Source: Methylopila sp. Yamaguchi (GTDB lineage: Bacteria > Pseudomonadota > Alphaproteobacteria > Rhizobiales > Methylopilaceae). From it: a DNA stretch of 64,000 bases. The notes under the pieces are model-generated. The model had not been told where the DNA came from. It ran no database searches and was given only the letters and a program-made list of their open reading frames with translations. Below are positions 9,555-18,668 of the stretch, piece by piece. Both the position numbers and the translations under genes were made by a program. Every line of letters starts with the position of its first letter. Position 1 is the first letter of the stretch. The stretch is taken from contig NZ_BAUX01000005.1 of assembly GCF_002897035.1 (NCBI RefSeq), positions 124,001 through 188,000 on the forward strand. The letters are read 5' to 3'.

Positions 9555-12241
9555 CAGGACGGTCTCCGGGTTCCGGCGGGCGCGTCCGCCTTCAGGCGCA
9601 GGACGAAGCGCGCCCCGCGGCCGGACGGGGCGGCGCTTGCTTCCGCCGAGCCGCCCTGCGCTTCGAGAAAGCCCTTGGCGATCGCGAGGCCGAGGCCCGC
9701 GCCCGGCGTTTTGCGGTCGCCGGCGGCCGAGCGGTAGAAGCGGTCGAAGACATGCGGCAGATCCTGGGGCGCGATTCCCGGCCCGTCGTCGGTGACGCTC
9801 ATCACGACGTCGCTTCCGTCTTTCGCGCCGCGAATGTCGATCCGGGCGCGGGGCGGCGTGTGCTTGCCCGCGTTCTCCAGAATGTTCATCAGCGCATGCT
9901 CGAACAGCACGGGGTCGCCCAAGGCCACCAGCGGCTCGTCGGGAAAGTCGAGGGTCACGAGGCGGCCCCCGAGCGCCGCGCCGGCGCGGCGGAGCGCTAC
10001 GCCCGCCATGTCCTCGACGTCGAGCGGCTCCAGCTTCACGGCCATGCCGCCGGCGTCAAGCCGGACCACGTCCAGCAGGTTCGCCACGAAGCGGTTGAGC
10101 CGCTCAGTCTCGGTCTGGGCGCTCGCCAGCATGTCGTCCCGCGTGGCGTCGTCGTAGCGGCTTCCGAAGCTCCGGAGGCTGGTGATCACCCCCATGATGG
10201 TGGCGAGCGGCGTCTTCAGGTCATGGCTGACGGAGGTCAGCAGCGCCCCGCGCAGCCGTTCGGTCTCGGCCTCGAGCCGCGCCCGGTCGACGTCGACGCC
10301 GAGGCGCACCCGCTCGAGCGCCACCGCGGTCTGATCGGCCAGGGCGTCGAGCAGGCGGCGCTCGACCGGCGTCAGCACCGGACCTTCGGCGCGGCGCGCC
10401 ACGCCGACCACGCCGAGGCGTCCGCGGCTGGTCCTGAGCGGCAGGAACAGCCGGGTCGCGCCGGGAAGCGTGGGAGCGCCGCGACCCGTGGGCTCATCGT
10501 GCTCGTAGGCCCAGGTGGCGGCGGCGAGCTCGGCCCTGTCGAGCGCGTCCTCGGGCGGATAGGCCCCGCCGATCGCGAGCCCTCCGGGCTGCGCAGTGAG
10601 CAGCACGACGTCGGCCTTCAGCATGAGCGCGACCTGGTGGGCGGCCGCCCACAGCAGGTCGTCCTCGGTTCCGACCGCGGCGAGCTTGCGCGAGAAGGCG
10701 TAGAGCTCGGCGGTGACCCGCGCCTGGGTCCGCGCCGCGATGGTCTGCGCCCGCGCGCGCGCCGCGACCGAACTCGCGAGCAGCGCGGTCAGCGAGAAGA
10801 ACACAAGCGCGACGACGTTCTCGGGATCTTCGACGGTCAGCGAATAGCGCGGATCGAGGAAGAGGAAATTGTAGGCGACGGCCGACATGACGGAGGCGGC
10901 AAGCGACGGCGCCAAGCCATAGCGGACCGCGACCAGAAGCACGGGCGGCACAAAGATCAAGGATATGTTGGGCAGGTCGATCGCGAGATCGATCGCCAGG
11001 CCGACGCCGCCAGCAAGCGCCACGGCCGCCGCAGCGAGCCCATAGGCCGCGCCGCCCGCCCCGCGCTTTGCCGCCCGCGTCGCGACCGTCTTCGGCGGCG
11101 CCGTCTCCTTGTCGCCCGAGATCACCTGCACCGCGATCGGGCCCGCGCGGTCGATCAGGCCCGCGACCACGGACCCGCGCGTCAGAGCGAACCAGGCGGA
11201 GCGCTTGGCTTTGCCGACGACGATCGTCGTGACGTTCCGGCTTCGCGCGAAATCCAGGAGCTCGTCCGCGACGTCGGCGCCGCCCGGCAGCATCAGCGCT
11301 TCCGCCCCGAGCGCCTCGGCCAGGCGCAGCGTGTCCGCCACCCGGTCGCGCTCGACCTCGGACATGCGCGCATGCCGAGCGGTCTCGATCGCCACGCAGT
11401 GCCAAGGGGCGCGGGCGCGGTCCGCAAGACGCTTTCCGGCGCGCACCAGCGCCGCCGCGCCCGGCCGCTCGTCGATCGCGACGAGCACGCGCTCGCTCGC
11501 GGGCCAAGGCCCGTCGATCGCGTTCGCCGCCATGTACTCGCGCATGTCGCTGTCGACGCGCTCGGCGGTGCGGCGGAGCGCGAGCTCACGAAGCGCCGTC
11601 AGGTTGCCCGGCTGGAAGAAATGCCGGACGGCGCGCTCCGCCTGCTCGCGGACATAGACCTTGCCGGCCGCCAGCCGCTTTCGCAGCGCGTCGGGCGTGA
11701 CGTCGATGACCTCGACCTCGTCCGCAAGATCGAACAGCCGGTCGGGAACGGTTTCACGCACCCGCACACGGGTGATGCGCGCCACGACGTCGTTCAGGCT
11801 TTCGAGGTGCTGGACGTTCAGCGTCGTCAGCACGTCGATCCCCGCCGCGAGCAGCTCTTCGACGTCCTGATGGCGCTTCGGATGCCGCGAGCCGGGGGCG
11901 TTGGCGTGCGCCAGTTCGTCGACGAGGACCAGCGCCGGCGCGCGCTTCAGCACCGCGTCCACGTCCATGTCCTGAAGCGTCCGGCCGCGATACGCGACCT
12001 CGCGCGGCGGCAGCGCTTCGAGACCTTCGACCAGCGCCAGCGTCTCGGCGCGCCCGTGGGTCTCGATCACGCCGATCACGACGTCGACGCCCTCGCGCTT
12101 GGCCGCGTGGGCGGCGGTCAGCATCTCGTAGGTCTTGCCGACCCCGGGGGCCGCGCCGAAGAAGATCTTCAGCCGCCCACGCTCGCCGCGGCGCGCTGCG
12201 GCGAGGAAGCGTTCCGGGGCGGGGCGGGCGTCTGCGGCCAT
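9554..12241 (-). CDS. kdpD: KdpD, K+-sensing histidine kinase
   Basis: 895-residue sensor kinase. Domains in order: N-terminal KdpD domain with a Walker-A-like FGAAPGVGKT (about residues 25-35); a universal-stress-protein domain (about 245-370, VLVAIDERPGAA); four closely spaced membrane helices (about 395-500); a GAF region; the dimerisation domain with phospho-accepting His in SVSHDLKTPLATIMG (near residue 670); and an ATPase domain with NILENAGKHT, DDGPGIA and GAGLGLAIAKGF. All catalytic motifs look intact. It follows kdpC by 35 bases and overlaps kdpE. Its known partner is KdpE, so signalling appears complete even though the pump operon lacks kdpA. Confidence 0.96.
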   Translation of the reverse strand: MAADARPAPERFLAAARRGERGRLKIFFGAAPGVGKTYEMLTAAHAAKREGVDVVIGVIETHGRAETLALVEGLEALPPREVAYRGRTLQDMDVDAVLKRAPALVLVDELAHANAPGSRHPKRHQDVEELLAAGIDVLTTLNVQHLESLNDVVARITRVRVRETVPDRLFDLADEVEVIDVTPDALRKRLAAGKVYVREQAERAVRHFFQPGNLTALRELALRRTAERVDSDMREYMAANAIDGPWPASERVLVAIDERPGAAALVRAGKRLADRARAPWHCVAIETARHARMSEVERDRVADTLRLAEALGAEALMLPGGADVADELLDFARSRNVTTIVVGKAKRSAWFALTRGSVVAGLIDRAGPIAVQVISGDKETAPPKTVATRAAKRGAGGAAYGLAAAAVALAGGVGLAIDLAIDLPNISLIFVPPVLLVAVRYGLAPSLAASVMSAVAYNFLFLDPRYSLTVEDPENVVALVFFSLTALLASSVAARARAQTIAARTQARVTAELYAFSRKLAAVGTEDDLLWAAAHQVALMLKADVVLLTAQPGGLAIGGAYPPEDALDRAELAAATWAYEHDEPTGRGAPTLPGATRLFLPLRTSRGRLGVVGVARRAEGPVLTPVERRLLDALADQTAVALERVRLGVDVDRARLEAETERLRGALLTSVSHDLKTPLATIMGVITSLRSFGSRYDDATRDDMLASAQTETERLNRFVANLLDVVRLDAGGMAVKLEPLDVEDMAGVALRRAGAALGGRLVTLDFPDEPLVALGDPVLFEHALMNILENAGKHTPPRARIDIRGAKDGSDVVMSVTDDGPGIAPQDLPHVFDRFYRSAAGDRKTPGAGLGLAIAKGFLEAQGGSAEASAAPSGRGARFVLRLKADAPAGTRRPS

Positions 12242-12276
12242 TCCGGCAGGTTATACGCCGCGATCGCGTTGAAGCG

Positions 12277-12852
12277 TCATGGCTTCGGGAGCGCGTCCAG
12301 CGCCATGTTGAGCGCCAGCACGTTCACCCGCGGCTCGCCGATCCATCCAAGCAGCCGCGGCTCGATGGCTCTCTCCACCAGCGCCCGGACGTCGGCTTCC
12401 GGCAGGCCGCGCTCGCGCGCGACGCGGGCCGTCTGCGCGAACGCCGAGGCGGGCGTGATGTCGGGGTCGAGGCCGGAGCCCGACGCGGTGACGAGATCCG
12501 CCGGGATCGCGCCTGCAATCCCGTTCTCCGCCCGCGCCTTCTGGACGTCGCCCGCGATCCGTTCGGCGAGCGCCTTCGAGGTCGGACCGAGGTTGGAGCC
12601 CGAGGATGAGGCCGCGTCGTAGCCGGCCGTTCCGGCCGCGGAAGGGCGGCCGTGGAAATAGCGAGGGCTTGCGAACGCCTGGCCGATGAGACGGGAGCCG
12701 ACGATCGCCCCGTCCTTTTCGATCATCGAACCGTTGGCGGCGGAGGGGGCGACGGTCTGGGCGATCCCGGTGATCGCGAGGGGGTACGCGATCCCGGTGA
12801 CAAGCGTGAACAGCGCCAGAAGGACGACGGCGGGGCGGAGATGGGCGAGCAT
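12277..12852 (-). CDS. kdpC: KdpC, K+-transporting ATPase subunit C
   Basis: 191-residue subunit with one N-terminal membrane span ([21 protein letters not shown]) and a periplasmic domain carrying family motifs: [28 protein letters not shown] and [15 protein letters not shown]. KdpC assists assembly and ATP use of the KdpFABC pump. The start at 12852 (MLAHLRP) fits the family. The frame continues upstream only into a palindromic intergenic element, which would add 20 residues of repeat-derived sequence, so that extension is rejected. It lies between kdpB and kdpD on the same strand. Confidence 0.94.
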   Translation of the reverse strand: MLAHLRPAVVLLALFTLVTGIAYPLAITGIAQTVAPSAANGSMIEKDGAIVGSRLIGQAFASPRYFHGRPSAAGTAGYDAASSSGSNLGPTSKALAERIAGDVQKARAENGIAGAIPADLVTASGSGLDPDITPASAFAQTARVARERGLPEADVRALVERAIEPRLLGWIGEPRVNVLALNMALDALPKP

Positions 12853-12881
12853 GGCGGTGGATCCGGATGCAGGTTGAAGCT

Positions 12882-12988
12882 CGTCATTCCCCGGCTTGTC
12901 CGGGGAATCCACCGTCGGCGTGGAGCGCCTGCGTCAGACGACGGCGTGAGCGGATGACTGGATCCCCCGGACAAGCCGGGGGATGACG
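12882..12988. repeat. pair of inverted palindromic elements between kdpB and kdpC
   Basis: Two near-identical 30-base elements (12882-12911 and 12959-12988) lie in opposite orientation 47 bases apart. Each contains a hairpin with CCCCGG/CCGGGG arms and a CTTGT or ACAAG centre. This matches the layout of bacterial REP/BIME-type elements. The structure can fold as two small hairpins or one long stem, so it could stabilise or attenuate mRNA between kdpB and kdpC. Confidence 0.85.
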
Positions 12989-13004
12989 AAACGCCTCCAG
13001 GGCG

Positions 13005-15041
13005 TCAGGCGAGGCCGAGCGCCGAGACGCCCATGTCGATCAGCTTGATGCCGAGGAAGGGCGCGATCAGGCCGCCTAGGCCATAGACGAGCAGGTTTCG
13101 CCGCAGCAGCGCCGCGGCGCTCGACGGCGTGTAGCGGACGCCCCGCAGCGCGAGCGGCACCAGCGCCACGATGATCAGCGCGTTGAAGATGATCGCCGAG
13201 AGGATCGCGCTTTCAGGCGAGGCGAGCCCCATGACGTTGAGCGCGGCCAGCGACGGATAGAGCGCCACGAACATCGCGGGCAGGATCGCGAAGTACTTCG
13301 CGACGTCGTTCGCGATCGAGAAGGTTGTGAGCGCGCCGCGGGTCATCAGCAGCTGCTTCCCGATGCCGACGATCTCGATGAGCTTGGTGGGGTCCGAGTC
13401 GAGATCGACCATGTTGCCGGCCTCGCGGGCCGCGACTGTGCCGGTCTGCATCGCCACCCCGACGTCGGCCTGGGCGAGCGCTGGCGCGTCGTTCGTGCCG
13501 TCGCCGCACATGGCGACGAGCTTTCCGCCGGCCTGCTCCTTCCGGATCAGCGCGAGCTTCATCTCGGGCGTCGCCTCGGCGAGGAAGTCGTCGACGCCGG
13601 CTTCCGCCGCGATCGCCGCCGCGGTCATCGGGTTGTCGCCCGTGATCATGACAGTGCGGATGCCCATCGCCCGAAGCTCCGCGAAGCGTTCGCGGATGCC
13701 GCCTTTGACGATGTCCTTGAGATGGACGACGCCGAGCGCCTGCGCGTCGCGCGCCACGACCAGCGGCGTGCCGCCGGCCTTGGCGACGCGCTCGACGATC
13801 TCGCCGAGCTCCGCGGGGATCGTTCCGCCGAGCCGCGTTACGTGGGCGATGACCGCGTCGGCCGCGCCTTTGCGGATCTTCGAGGAGCCCATGTCCACGC
13901 CGCTCATACGGGTCTGAGCGGTGAAGGGGATGAAGGTCGCCTCCAGCGGGCCCATCTCGCGCCCCCTCAGGCCGTGCGCCTCCTTGGCCAGAACCACGAT
14001 CGAACGCCCCTCGGGCGTCTCGTCCGAGAGGCTGGCGAGCTGCGCGGCGTCCGCGAGTTCGCTTGGGCGGACTCCCGGCAGGGGCAAAAACTCCGCCGCC
14101 TGGCGGTTGCCGAGCGTGATGGTGCCGGTCTTGTCGAGCAGCAGAACGTCGACGTCGCCGGACGCCTCGACGGCGCGGCCGGACATCGCCAGCACGTTGA
14201 AGCGCACGAGCCGGTTCATGCCCGCGATGCCGATCGCCGAGAGCAGGCCGCCGATCGTGGTGGGGATGAGGGTCACGAACAGCGCGACCAGAACGATCAC
14301 CGGAACCACGCCCCCGGCGTAGGAGGCGAAGGCTGGGATGGTCGCGACCGCCAGAACGAAGATCAGGCTGAGGCCCGCGAGCAGGATGGTGAGGGCGATC
14401 TCGTTCGGAGTCTTGGCCCTTTCGGCGCCCTCGACCAGCGCGATCATGCGGTCGAGGAAGCTCGAGCCGCTCGCCGCGGTGATGCGCACCTTGATGCGGT
14501 CGGACAGCACCTTGGTGCCGCCCGTCACGGCCGATCGGTCGCCGCCGGATTCGCGGATCACCGGCGCGCTTTCGCCGGTGATCGCGCTTTCGTCCACGGT
14601 CGCCACGCCCTCGATCACCTCGCCGTCGCCGGGAATGAGATCGCCGGGCTCGACCAGCACCACGTCGCCGACCTTCAGCGCGGCCGCGGCGATCTCCTCG
14701 TGCCGGGCGCCATCGCCGAGAAGGCGTTTCGCCATGGTGTCCGACCGCGTCCGCCGCAGCGCGTCGGCCTGCGCCTTGCCCCGGCCTTCGGCGATCGCTT
14801 CCGAGAAGGTCGCGAAGTAGACGGTCAGCCAAAGCCAGAAAGCGAGCTGTCCGGAGAAGGCGGCGCTTACGCCCGAGGCCAGGTCTCGCAGGAAAAGCAC
14901 GGCGGCGACCGTCGCCGCGATCTCGACCGCGAACATCACGGGATTGCGGATCATCTGGCGCGGGTCGAGCTTGCGCGCCGCGGAGGCGAGCGCGGGCGCG
15001 ATCAACGCGGCGTCGAACAGGGAGCGGGGGCGTGCGTGCAT
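13005..15041 (-). CDS. kdpB: KdpB, K+-transporting P-type ATPase catalytic subunit
   Basis: 678-residue P-type ATPase with all core motifs: TGES ([14 protein letters not shown]), the phosphorylated Asp in [27 protein letters not shown], and the hinge [18 protein letters not shown]. Membrane helices are present at the N-terminus, before DKTGT and at the C-terminus. The start at 15041 ([10 protein letters not shown]) fits the usual KdpB N-terminus; a GTG 11 codons upstream is possible but poorly placed. In the normal complex KdpB energises K+ passage through KdpA. Here kdpA, which should sit immediately upstream, is missing, so KdpB may have no channel partner encoded in this operon. Confidence 0.96.
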   Translation of the reverse strand: MHARPRSLFDAALIAPALASAARKLDPRQMIRNPVMFAVEIAATVAAVLFLRDLASGVSAAFSGQLAFWLWLTVYFATFSEAIAEGRGKAQADALRRTRSDTMAKRLLGDGARHEEIAAAALKVGDVVLVEPGDLIPGDGEVIEGVATVDESAITGESAPVIRESGGDRSAVTGGTKVLSDRIKVRITAASGSSFLDRMIALVEGAERAKTPNEIALTILLAGLSLIFVLAVATIPAFASYAGGVVPVIVLVALFVTLIPTTIGGLLSAIGIAGMNRLVRFNVLAMSGRAVEASGDVDVLLLDKTGTITLGNRQAAEFLPLPGVRPSELADAAQLASLSDETPEGRSIVVLAKEAHGLRGREMGPLEATFIPFTAQTRMSGVDMGSSKIRKGAADAVIAHVTRLGGTIPAELGEIVERVAKAGGTPLVVARDAQALGVVHLKDIVKGGIRERFAELRAMGIRTVMITGDNPMTAAAIAAEAGVDDFLAEATPEMKLALIRKEQAGGKLVAMCGDGTNDAPALAQADVGVAMQTGTVAAREAGNMVDLDSDPTKLIEIVGIGKQLLMTRGALTTFSIANDVAKYFAILPAMFVALYPSLAALNVMGLASPESAILSAIIFNALIIVALVPLALRGVRYTPSSAAALLRRNLLVYGLGGLIAPFLGIKLIDMGVSALGLA

Positions 15042-15261
15042 GGTTTGGGCTCGGGATGGCGCCGCCGCCTTCACGCCTCTGACGCGGTCCGCGATTGGGA
15101 CGCGCTGGGCTCGAGAACGGAACGGCGAAAGTCAGGATGTTCCGCAACGCTGCGGAGCGCCGCGTCAGAAGCTGTTGGGCGACGGTGGCGCGGCGACGAA
15201 GGAGGCGTCGGCGTCTCGAAGGGAGGGCGCAGTCGAGGTCATGGCGTCCAAGGTCATGGCG
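15042..15261. other. gap where kdpF and kdpA would be expected
   Basis: In the standard order kdpF and kdpA (about 1.7 kb) precede kdpB. Here only 220 bases separate the 27-aa leader ORF from kdpB. No frame in this stretch encodes a hydrophobic protein. The only short ORF on the operon strand (15165-15257, 30 codons) is polar and Ala/Ser/Pro rich. A short direct repeat (GGTCATGGCGTC) occurs at about 15237-15262. Confidence 0.75.
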
Positions 15262-15345
15262 TCACAGCCGCTCGCACGCGATCGCATAGGCTGCGAGCGC
15301 CCAGAAGGCGCCTACGCCGCCCACGAGCATCAAGAGATCCATCAT
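15262..15345 (-). CDS. 27-residue hydrophobic leader peptide at the head of the kdp operon
   Basis: Short ORF starting ATGATG at 15345, with GGAGCAGGG a few bases upstream as a good ribosome binding site. The product is one hydrophobic helix ending YAIACERL. From memory, such tiny membrane peptides precede kdpF in kdp operons of Hyphomicrobiales. It may be a KdpF-like accessory peptide or a leader peptide. Its presence marks the authentic start of the operon even though kdpA is absent. Confidence 0.55.
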   Translation of the reverse strand: MMDLLMLVGGVGAFWALAAYAIACERL

Positions 15346-15477
15346 GTCCCTGCTCCGCAACGGCCGGTCGCCGCGTCAGGAACCTGGCGCCGAGGAGCGT
15401 TGGGATGGGAGACGGGGCGTGTCCGTCGAGCGTTAAAGCTGCGTTGGGAGGCGACGTCCGCCGTCAGGGCGCGCCGG
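15346..15477. promoter_or_regulatory. probable kdp operon promoter region
   Basis: This 132-base stretch lies between the stop of the Na/Pi cotransporter gene and the kdp leader ORF, both on the minus strand. If kdp has its own promoter and a KdpE site, they should be here. I see no clear consensus boxes or KdpE-type T-rich repeats. Confidence 0.35.
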
Positions 15478-17133
15478 TCAGGACCGCCCCGGCGCCAGCC
15501 GGCTCGCGCGGAGCTGGCCGTCGCTCTCGAGCAGGCCGTGGACGGTGGCGGCGATGTGCGCCTCGATGCGCTTCAGGTCGCGGGTGATGTCGAGCTGCAG
15601 CGCGCTGGTCTCGATCTGGTCGGAGCGGCCGGACCGCATCTCTGCGAAATGGCGCTCCGTGGCCTCGCGCTCCAGCTCGCGGAACTGCTCCTTCTCCGCG
15701 ACGAGCCGCCGGGCGGCCTGGTGATCGCCCGACATGAACACCGCGACCGCGAGGCGGAGGTGCTCGCACAGCCGGGCGTGCATGGCGTCGATGCGCTGGA
15801 TCGCGGCCGGCGGCAGCAGGCGTCTGTCGCGGATGCGCTGCGCGGCCATCTCCATCAGGTTCTTGTCGACGATGTCGCCGATGTGCTCGAGGTTGATCGC
15901 GAGCGCGAGCGTGGCGAAGACCCTTTGGGTCTCCTTGTCGCTCAGCCGGTCGTGGTCGATCGCGCCGATGTAGAGCTGGATCTTGTCGTAGAGCGTGTCG
16001 AGCACGTCGTCGGTGCGGCTGACGTTAAGCACGCGGCCGATGTCGTCATGGGCGAAGGCGCCCTGCGATCCCTTCAGCATGCGCTCCACCACGTCCGCCA
16101 TATGCAGCACCTCGCGCGCGGCGTTGGCGAGCGCGACCGAGGGCGTCGAAAGCGCGGCTTCGTCGAGGTAGAGCGGCGCCGCCGGGTCGCCTTCCGTCGG
16201 CCGGTCGGGCAGAACGCGCTTGAGAAGCGCCGCGAGCTGCGGCAGCAGGCCGATGAACAGCGCGGCGGTGGCGAGGTTGAAGGCGAGATGGCCGAGCGCC
16301 GCGAGCCGCGCGGGATCGGCGTCGACGAGCGACAGCGCTTGCGCGATCGGGCCCAGGAACGGCAGCGCGAGCGCGCAGCCGACAAGGCGGTTTGCGAGGT
16401 TGCCGAGCGGCGCCCGAAGCTTCGCCGGCGCGCCGCCCATGGCGTCGATCAGCGGGTTCAGCGCGCTGCCGAGGTTGCAGCCGAGCACCATTGCGAGCGC
16501 CGCCTCGGTCGAGATCACGCCCGCGCCCGCGAGCGACATCACGAACAGCATGGCCGCGACCGAGGAGTGAGCCGCCCAGCTCAAGGCGGCGGCCAGCAGC
16601 ACCGTGATCAGCGGCTCCTCGGTCAGCGCGCCGAGCAGCATGCGGAGCGTGCCCGAGGCCTCGATCGGCCGCATGGTCTCCACCAGCAGATGCAGCGCGA
16701 GCAGCATCAGGCCGAGGCCGATCGCGGTCTGCGCCAGGTCGCGGACGAGGCTGGACCGTCCCCGGCGATAGACCGCGACGCCGATGAAGAGCAGCAGCGG
16801 GAAGACATAGGAGACGTCGAAGGACGCGACCTGCACGATCAGCGTGGTGCCGACGTTCGCGCCCAGCATCATGGCGAGCGCGGGAGCGAGCTCCACGGCC
16901 CCCGCCCCGCTGAACGAGGCGATCATCAGCGCGGTCGCGGTCGACGACTGCAGCAGGGCCGTGACGCCGACCCCCGCCAGGAAGGCGCGGCCGCGGTTGC
17001 GCAGGGCCTCGCCCAGCATGTGACGGAGGTCGCTGCCGAAGGCGCGCTGCACGCCGCTGCTGACCACGTGCACGCCCCACAGCAGGAGCGCGACCTCGCC
17101 CAGCAGTTCGATCAGAACGTGGGTGGCGGACAT
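15478..17133 (-). CDS. Na/Pi cotransporter family protein with C-terminal PhoU-like domain
   Basis: 551-residue protein of the NptA/YjbB type. The N-terminal half (about residues 1-310) is membrane embedded and contains the duplicated QSST-type substrate motif: LLQSSTATALMIASFSGAG in the first repeat, with AAHSSVAAMLFVMSLAGAG as the counterpart in the second. The C-terminal part (about 340-545) is a helical PhoU-like domain. The family moves phosphate with sodium, often outward. Its neighbour is the phosphonate cluster, whose end product is phosphate, so a role in phosphate balance is plausible but not shown. Confidence 0.9.
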   Translation of the reverse strand: MSATHVLIELLGEVALLLWGVHVVSSGVQRAFGSDLRHMLGEALRNRGRAFLAGVGVTALLQSSTATALMIASFSGAGAVELAPALAMMLGANVGTTLIVQVASFDVSYVFPLLLFIGVAVYRRGRSSLVRDLAQTAIGLGLMLLALHLLVETMRPIEASGTLRMLLGALTEEPLITVLLAAALSWAAHSSVAAMLFVMSLAGAGVISTEAALAMVLGCNLGSALNPLIDAMGGAPAKLRAPLGNLANRLVGCALALPFLGPIAQALSLVDADPARLAALGHLAFNLATAALFIGLLPQLAALLKRVLPDRPTEGDPAAPLYLDEAALSTPSVALANAAREVLHMADVVERMLKGSQGAFAHDDIGRVLNVSRTDDVLDTLYDKIQLYIGAIDHDRLSDKETQRVFATLALAINLEHIGDIVDKNLMEMAAQRIRDRRLLPPAAIQRIDAMHARLCEHLRLAVAVFMSGDHQAARRLVAEKEQFRELEREATERHFAEMRSGRSDQIETSALQLDITRDLKRIEAHIAATVHGLLESDGQLRASRLAPGRS

Positions 17134-17176
17134 CAGACGAAGCCCGTCGATGAAACCGCGTCATGCCCGGCGAAGC

Positions 17177-17230
17177 CGGGTATCCACGACTTGGGCGTGG
17201 GGCGCGTGGCGGCCAAGTCGTGGATACCCG
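17177..17230. repeat. large inverted repeat between nptA-like gene and pbfA
   Basis: Perfect 18-base arms (17177-17194 and 17213-17230) separated by 18 bases form a strong hairpin. The left arm is preceded by a second small hairpin, GCCCGGCGAAGCCGGGT. It lies just past the pbfA stop and upstream of the Na/Pi gene. It is probably a mobile palindromic element that could also end transcription of the phosphonate cluster. Confidence 0.8.
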
Positions 17231-17281
17231 TGCGAAGGCGCGCGGCTCCCCTCTGCGACGGCCGGGCCACGCTCGCGCGCG

Positions 17282-18658
17282 TCACCGCCCCCGCGCCCCC
17301 AGCGCGCCGTCGATCGCCGTCTCCAGGCGGTCGAGCGCGAGCGCCATCTCGTCGCGCGTCAGCGTCAGCGGCGGCGTCAGGGTGATGACGTTGCCCATCG
17401 TCGTCTTGAACGACAGGCCGAGGTCCAGCGCGCGGTACATGATGTCCTCCGCAAGCACCCCGTCAGGGTCGGACCCGCCAGTCTTCACCATCTCGACGCC
17501 CAGCAGAAGCCCCCTTCCCCGCACGTCGCCCATGACCTCGCGGCGGCTGCTCATGTCTTTCAGGCGCTCCAGCGCGTAGGCGCCGACGGACGCGGCGTTC
17601 TCGACCAGCCCTTCGTCCTCGATGATCTCGATCGTCGTCAGCGCGGCGCGCGCGGTGACCGGATTCTTCTCGTGGGTGTAATGGCCGAAGGCCCAATCCT
17701 GCGCGACGTCGAGCTCGGGCCGGGCGATCAGCGCCGCGATCGGCAGGATGCCGCCCCCGAGCGCCTTGCCGGTCACCAGGATGTCGGGCGCGACGCCGTC
17801 GTGCTCGCAGGAGAACATCCGGCCGGTCTTGCCGAGTCCGGTCGGGATCTCGTCGAAGATCAGCAGCACGCCGTGGCGGTCGCAGATCCCACGCACCTCG
17901 GCCCAAAAGCCGGGCGGCGCGACGTAGGGCACCGCGCGGGTGGGCTCGGCCACGAGCGCCGCAACGTCGCTGTCGCGCGAGAGCACGTAGTCGATCATCC
18001 GGGCGCAGGCCGCCCCGCTCGCCTCCGGCGTCGTGGTCCCATAGGGGCAGCGATAGCCGCCGAAGGGCGCGACCTGCAGCGCGCCGGCGACCAGCGGCGC
18101 GGCGGGGCCGGAGCGGAACAGCATCTCGCCGGACATGGCGCCGGCCCCGACGCCCGCGCCGTGGAAGGCGTCCCAGAACGACAGCGTCTTGAACCGGCCG
18201 GTCGCGATCCGCGCCATCTTCACCGCCAGCTCGATCGCGTCGGAGCCGCCGGTGGTAAACAGCACCTTCGAAAGCGTCCCCGGCGTGATCGACGCGAGCT
18301 TCTCCGCGAGCAGCGCCGCCGGCTCGCAGGCGTAGCGGCGTGGAGCGAAGGGCAGCGCGTCCATCTGGTCGGCGATCGCCTTCTTCAGGCGCGGGTGGCC
18401 GTAGCCGATGTGGTGGACGTTGTTGCCGTGGAAATCCATGTAGCGCCGGCCGGCGACGTCCTCGATCCAGATCCCCTCCGCCTTGGCGATGGCGTTGAGG
18501 CAGGGCGTCGACACCGACTGCCGGAGAAACGCGCGTTCGTCGCGGGCGAGCAGAGCCCGGGTCGGCCCATCGAGCGCGCCGGCCTGCCAGGCGGCGCGCC
18601 GGTCGGTCAGGTTGGTGTCGCTTTCGGACTGGGCGACGAGGCGGGGCTTCATGCTCAT
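17282..18658 (-). CDS. pbfA: PbfA-like (R)-1-hydroxy-2-aminoethylphosphonate ammonia-lyase, PLP enzyme
   Basis: 458-residue class-III-aminotransferase-fold protein. FDE (Asp269) should hold the PLP ring nitrogen, and Lys298 in VTGKALGGG should form the Schiff base. The fold alone suggests an aminotransferase. Its place as last gene of a 2-AEP importer/PhnWAY cluster points instead to PbfA, which removes ammonia from (R)-1-hydroxy-2-AEP to give phosphonoacetaldehyde. That product is also made by PhnW and consumed by PhnY. It starts 10 bases after the permease gene. The function is inferred from family and context; a true transaminase remains the alternative. Confidence 0.82.
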   Translation of the reverse strand: MSMKPRLVAQSESDTNLTDRRAAWQAGALDGPTRALLARDERAFLRQSVSTPCLNAIAKAEGIWIEDVAGRRYMDFHGNNVHHIGYGHPRLKKAIADQMDALPFAPRRYACEPAALLAEKLASITPGTLSKVLFTTGGSDAIELAVKMARIATGRFKTLSFWDAFHGAGVGAGAMSGEMLFRSGPAAPLVAGALQVAPFGGYRCPYGTTTPEASGAACARMIDYVLSRDSDVAALVAEPTRAVPYVAPPGFWAEVRGICDRHGVLLIFDEIPTGLGKTGRMFSCEHDGVAPDILVTGKALGGGILPIAALIARPELDVAQDWAFGHYTHEKNPVTARAALTTIEIIEDEGLVENAASVGAYALERLKDMSSRREVMGDVRGRGLLLGVEMVKTGGSDPDGVLAEDIMYRALDLGLSFKTTMGNVITLTPPLTLTRDEMALALDRLETAIDGALGARGR

Positions 18659-18668
18659 TCCCTGGCGT

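Noticed and set aside
9752-12622. A very long plus-strand open frame (over 900 codons) opposite kdpD and kdpC
   Set aside because: It lies exactly antisense to well-recognised kdp genes, is Arg/His/Gln rich without any domain, and is a normal by-product of high-GC codon use.
12853-12912. An upstream extension of kdpC by 20 residues
   Set aside because: The added residues are translated palindromic element; the family N-terminus starts at 12852.
15165-15257. A 30-codon ORF in the gap upstream of kdpB, considered as kdpF
   Set aside because: The product is polar and Ala/Ser/Pro rich, with no membrane helix, so it cannot be KdpF.
17282-18658. Annotation as a plain acetylornithine or omega-aminotransferase
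   Set aside because: The fold fits, but cluster position with phnW, phnA, phnY and the 2-AEP importer is better explained by PbfA; a transaminase already exists as PhnW.
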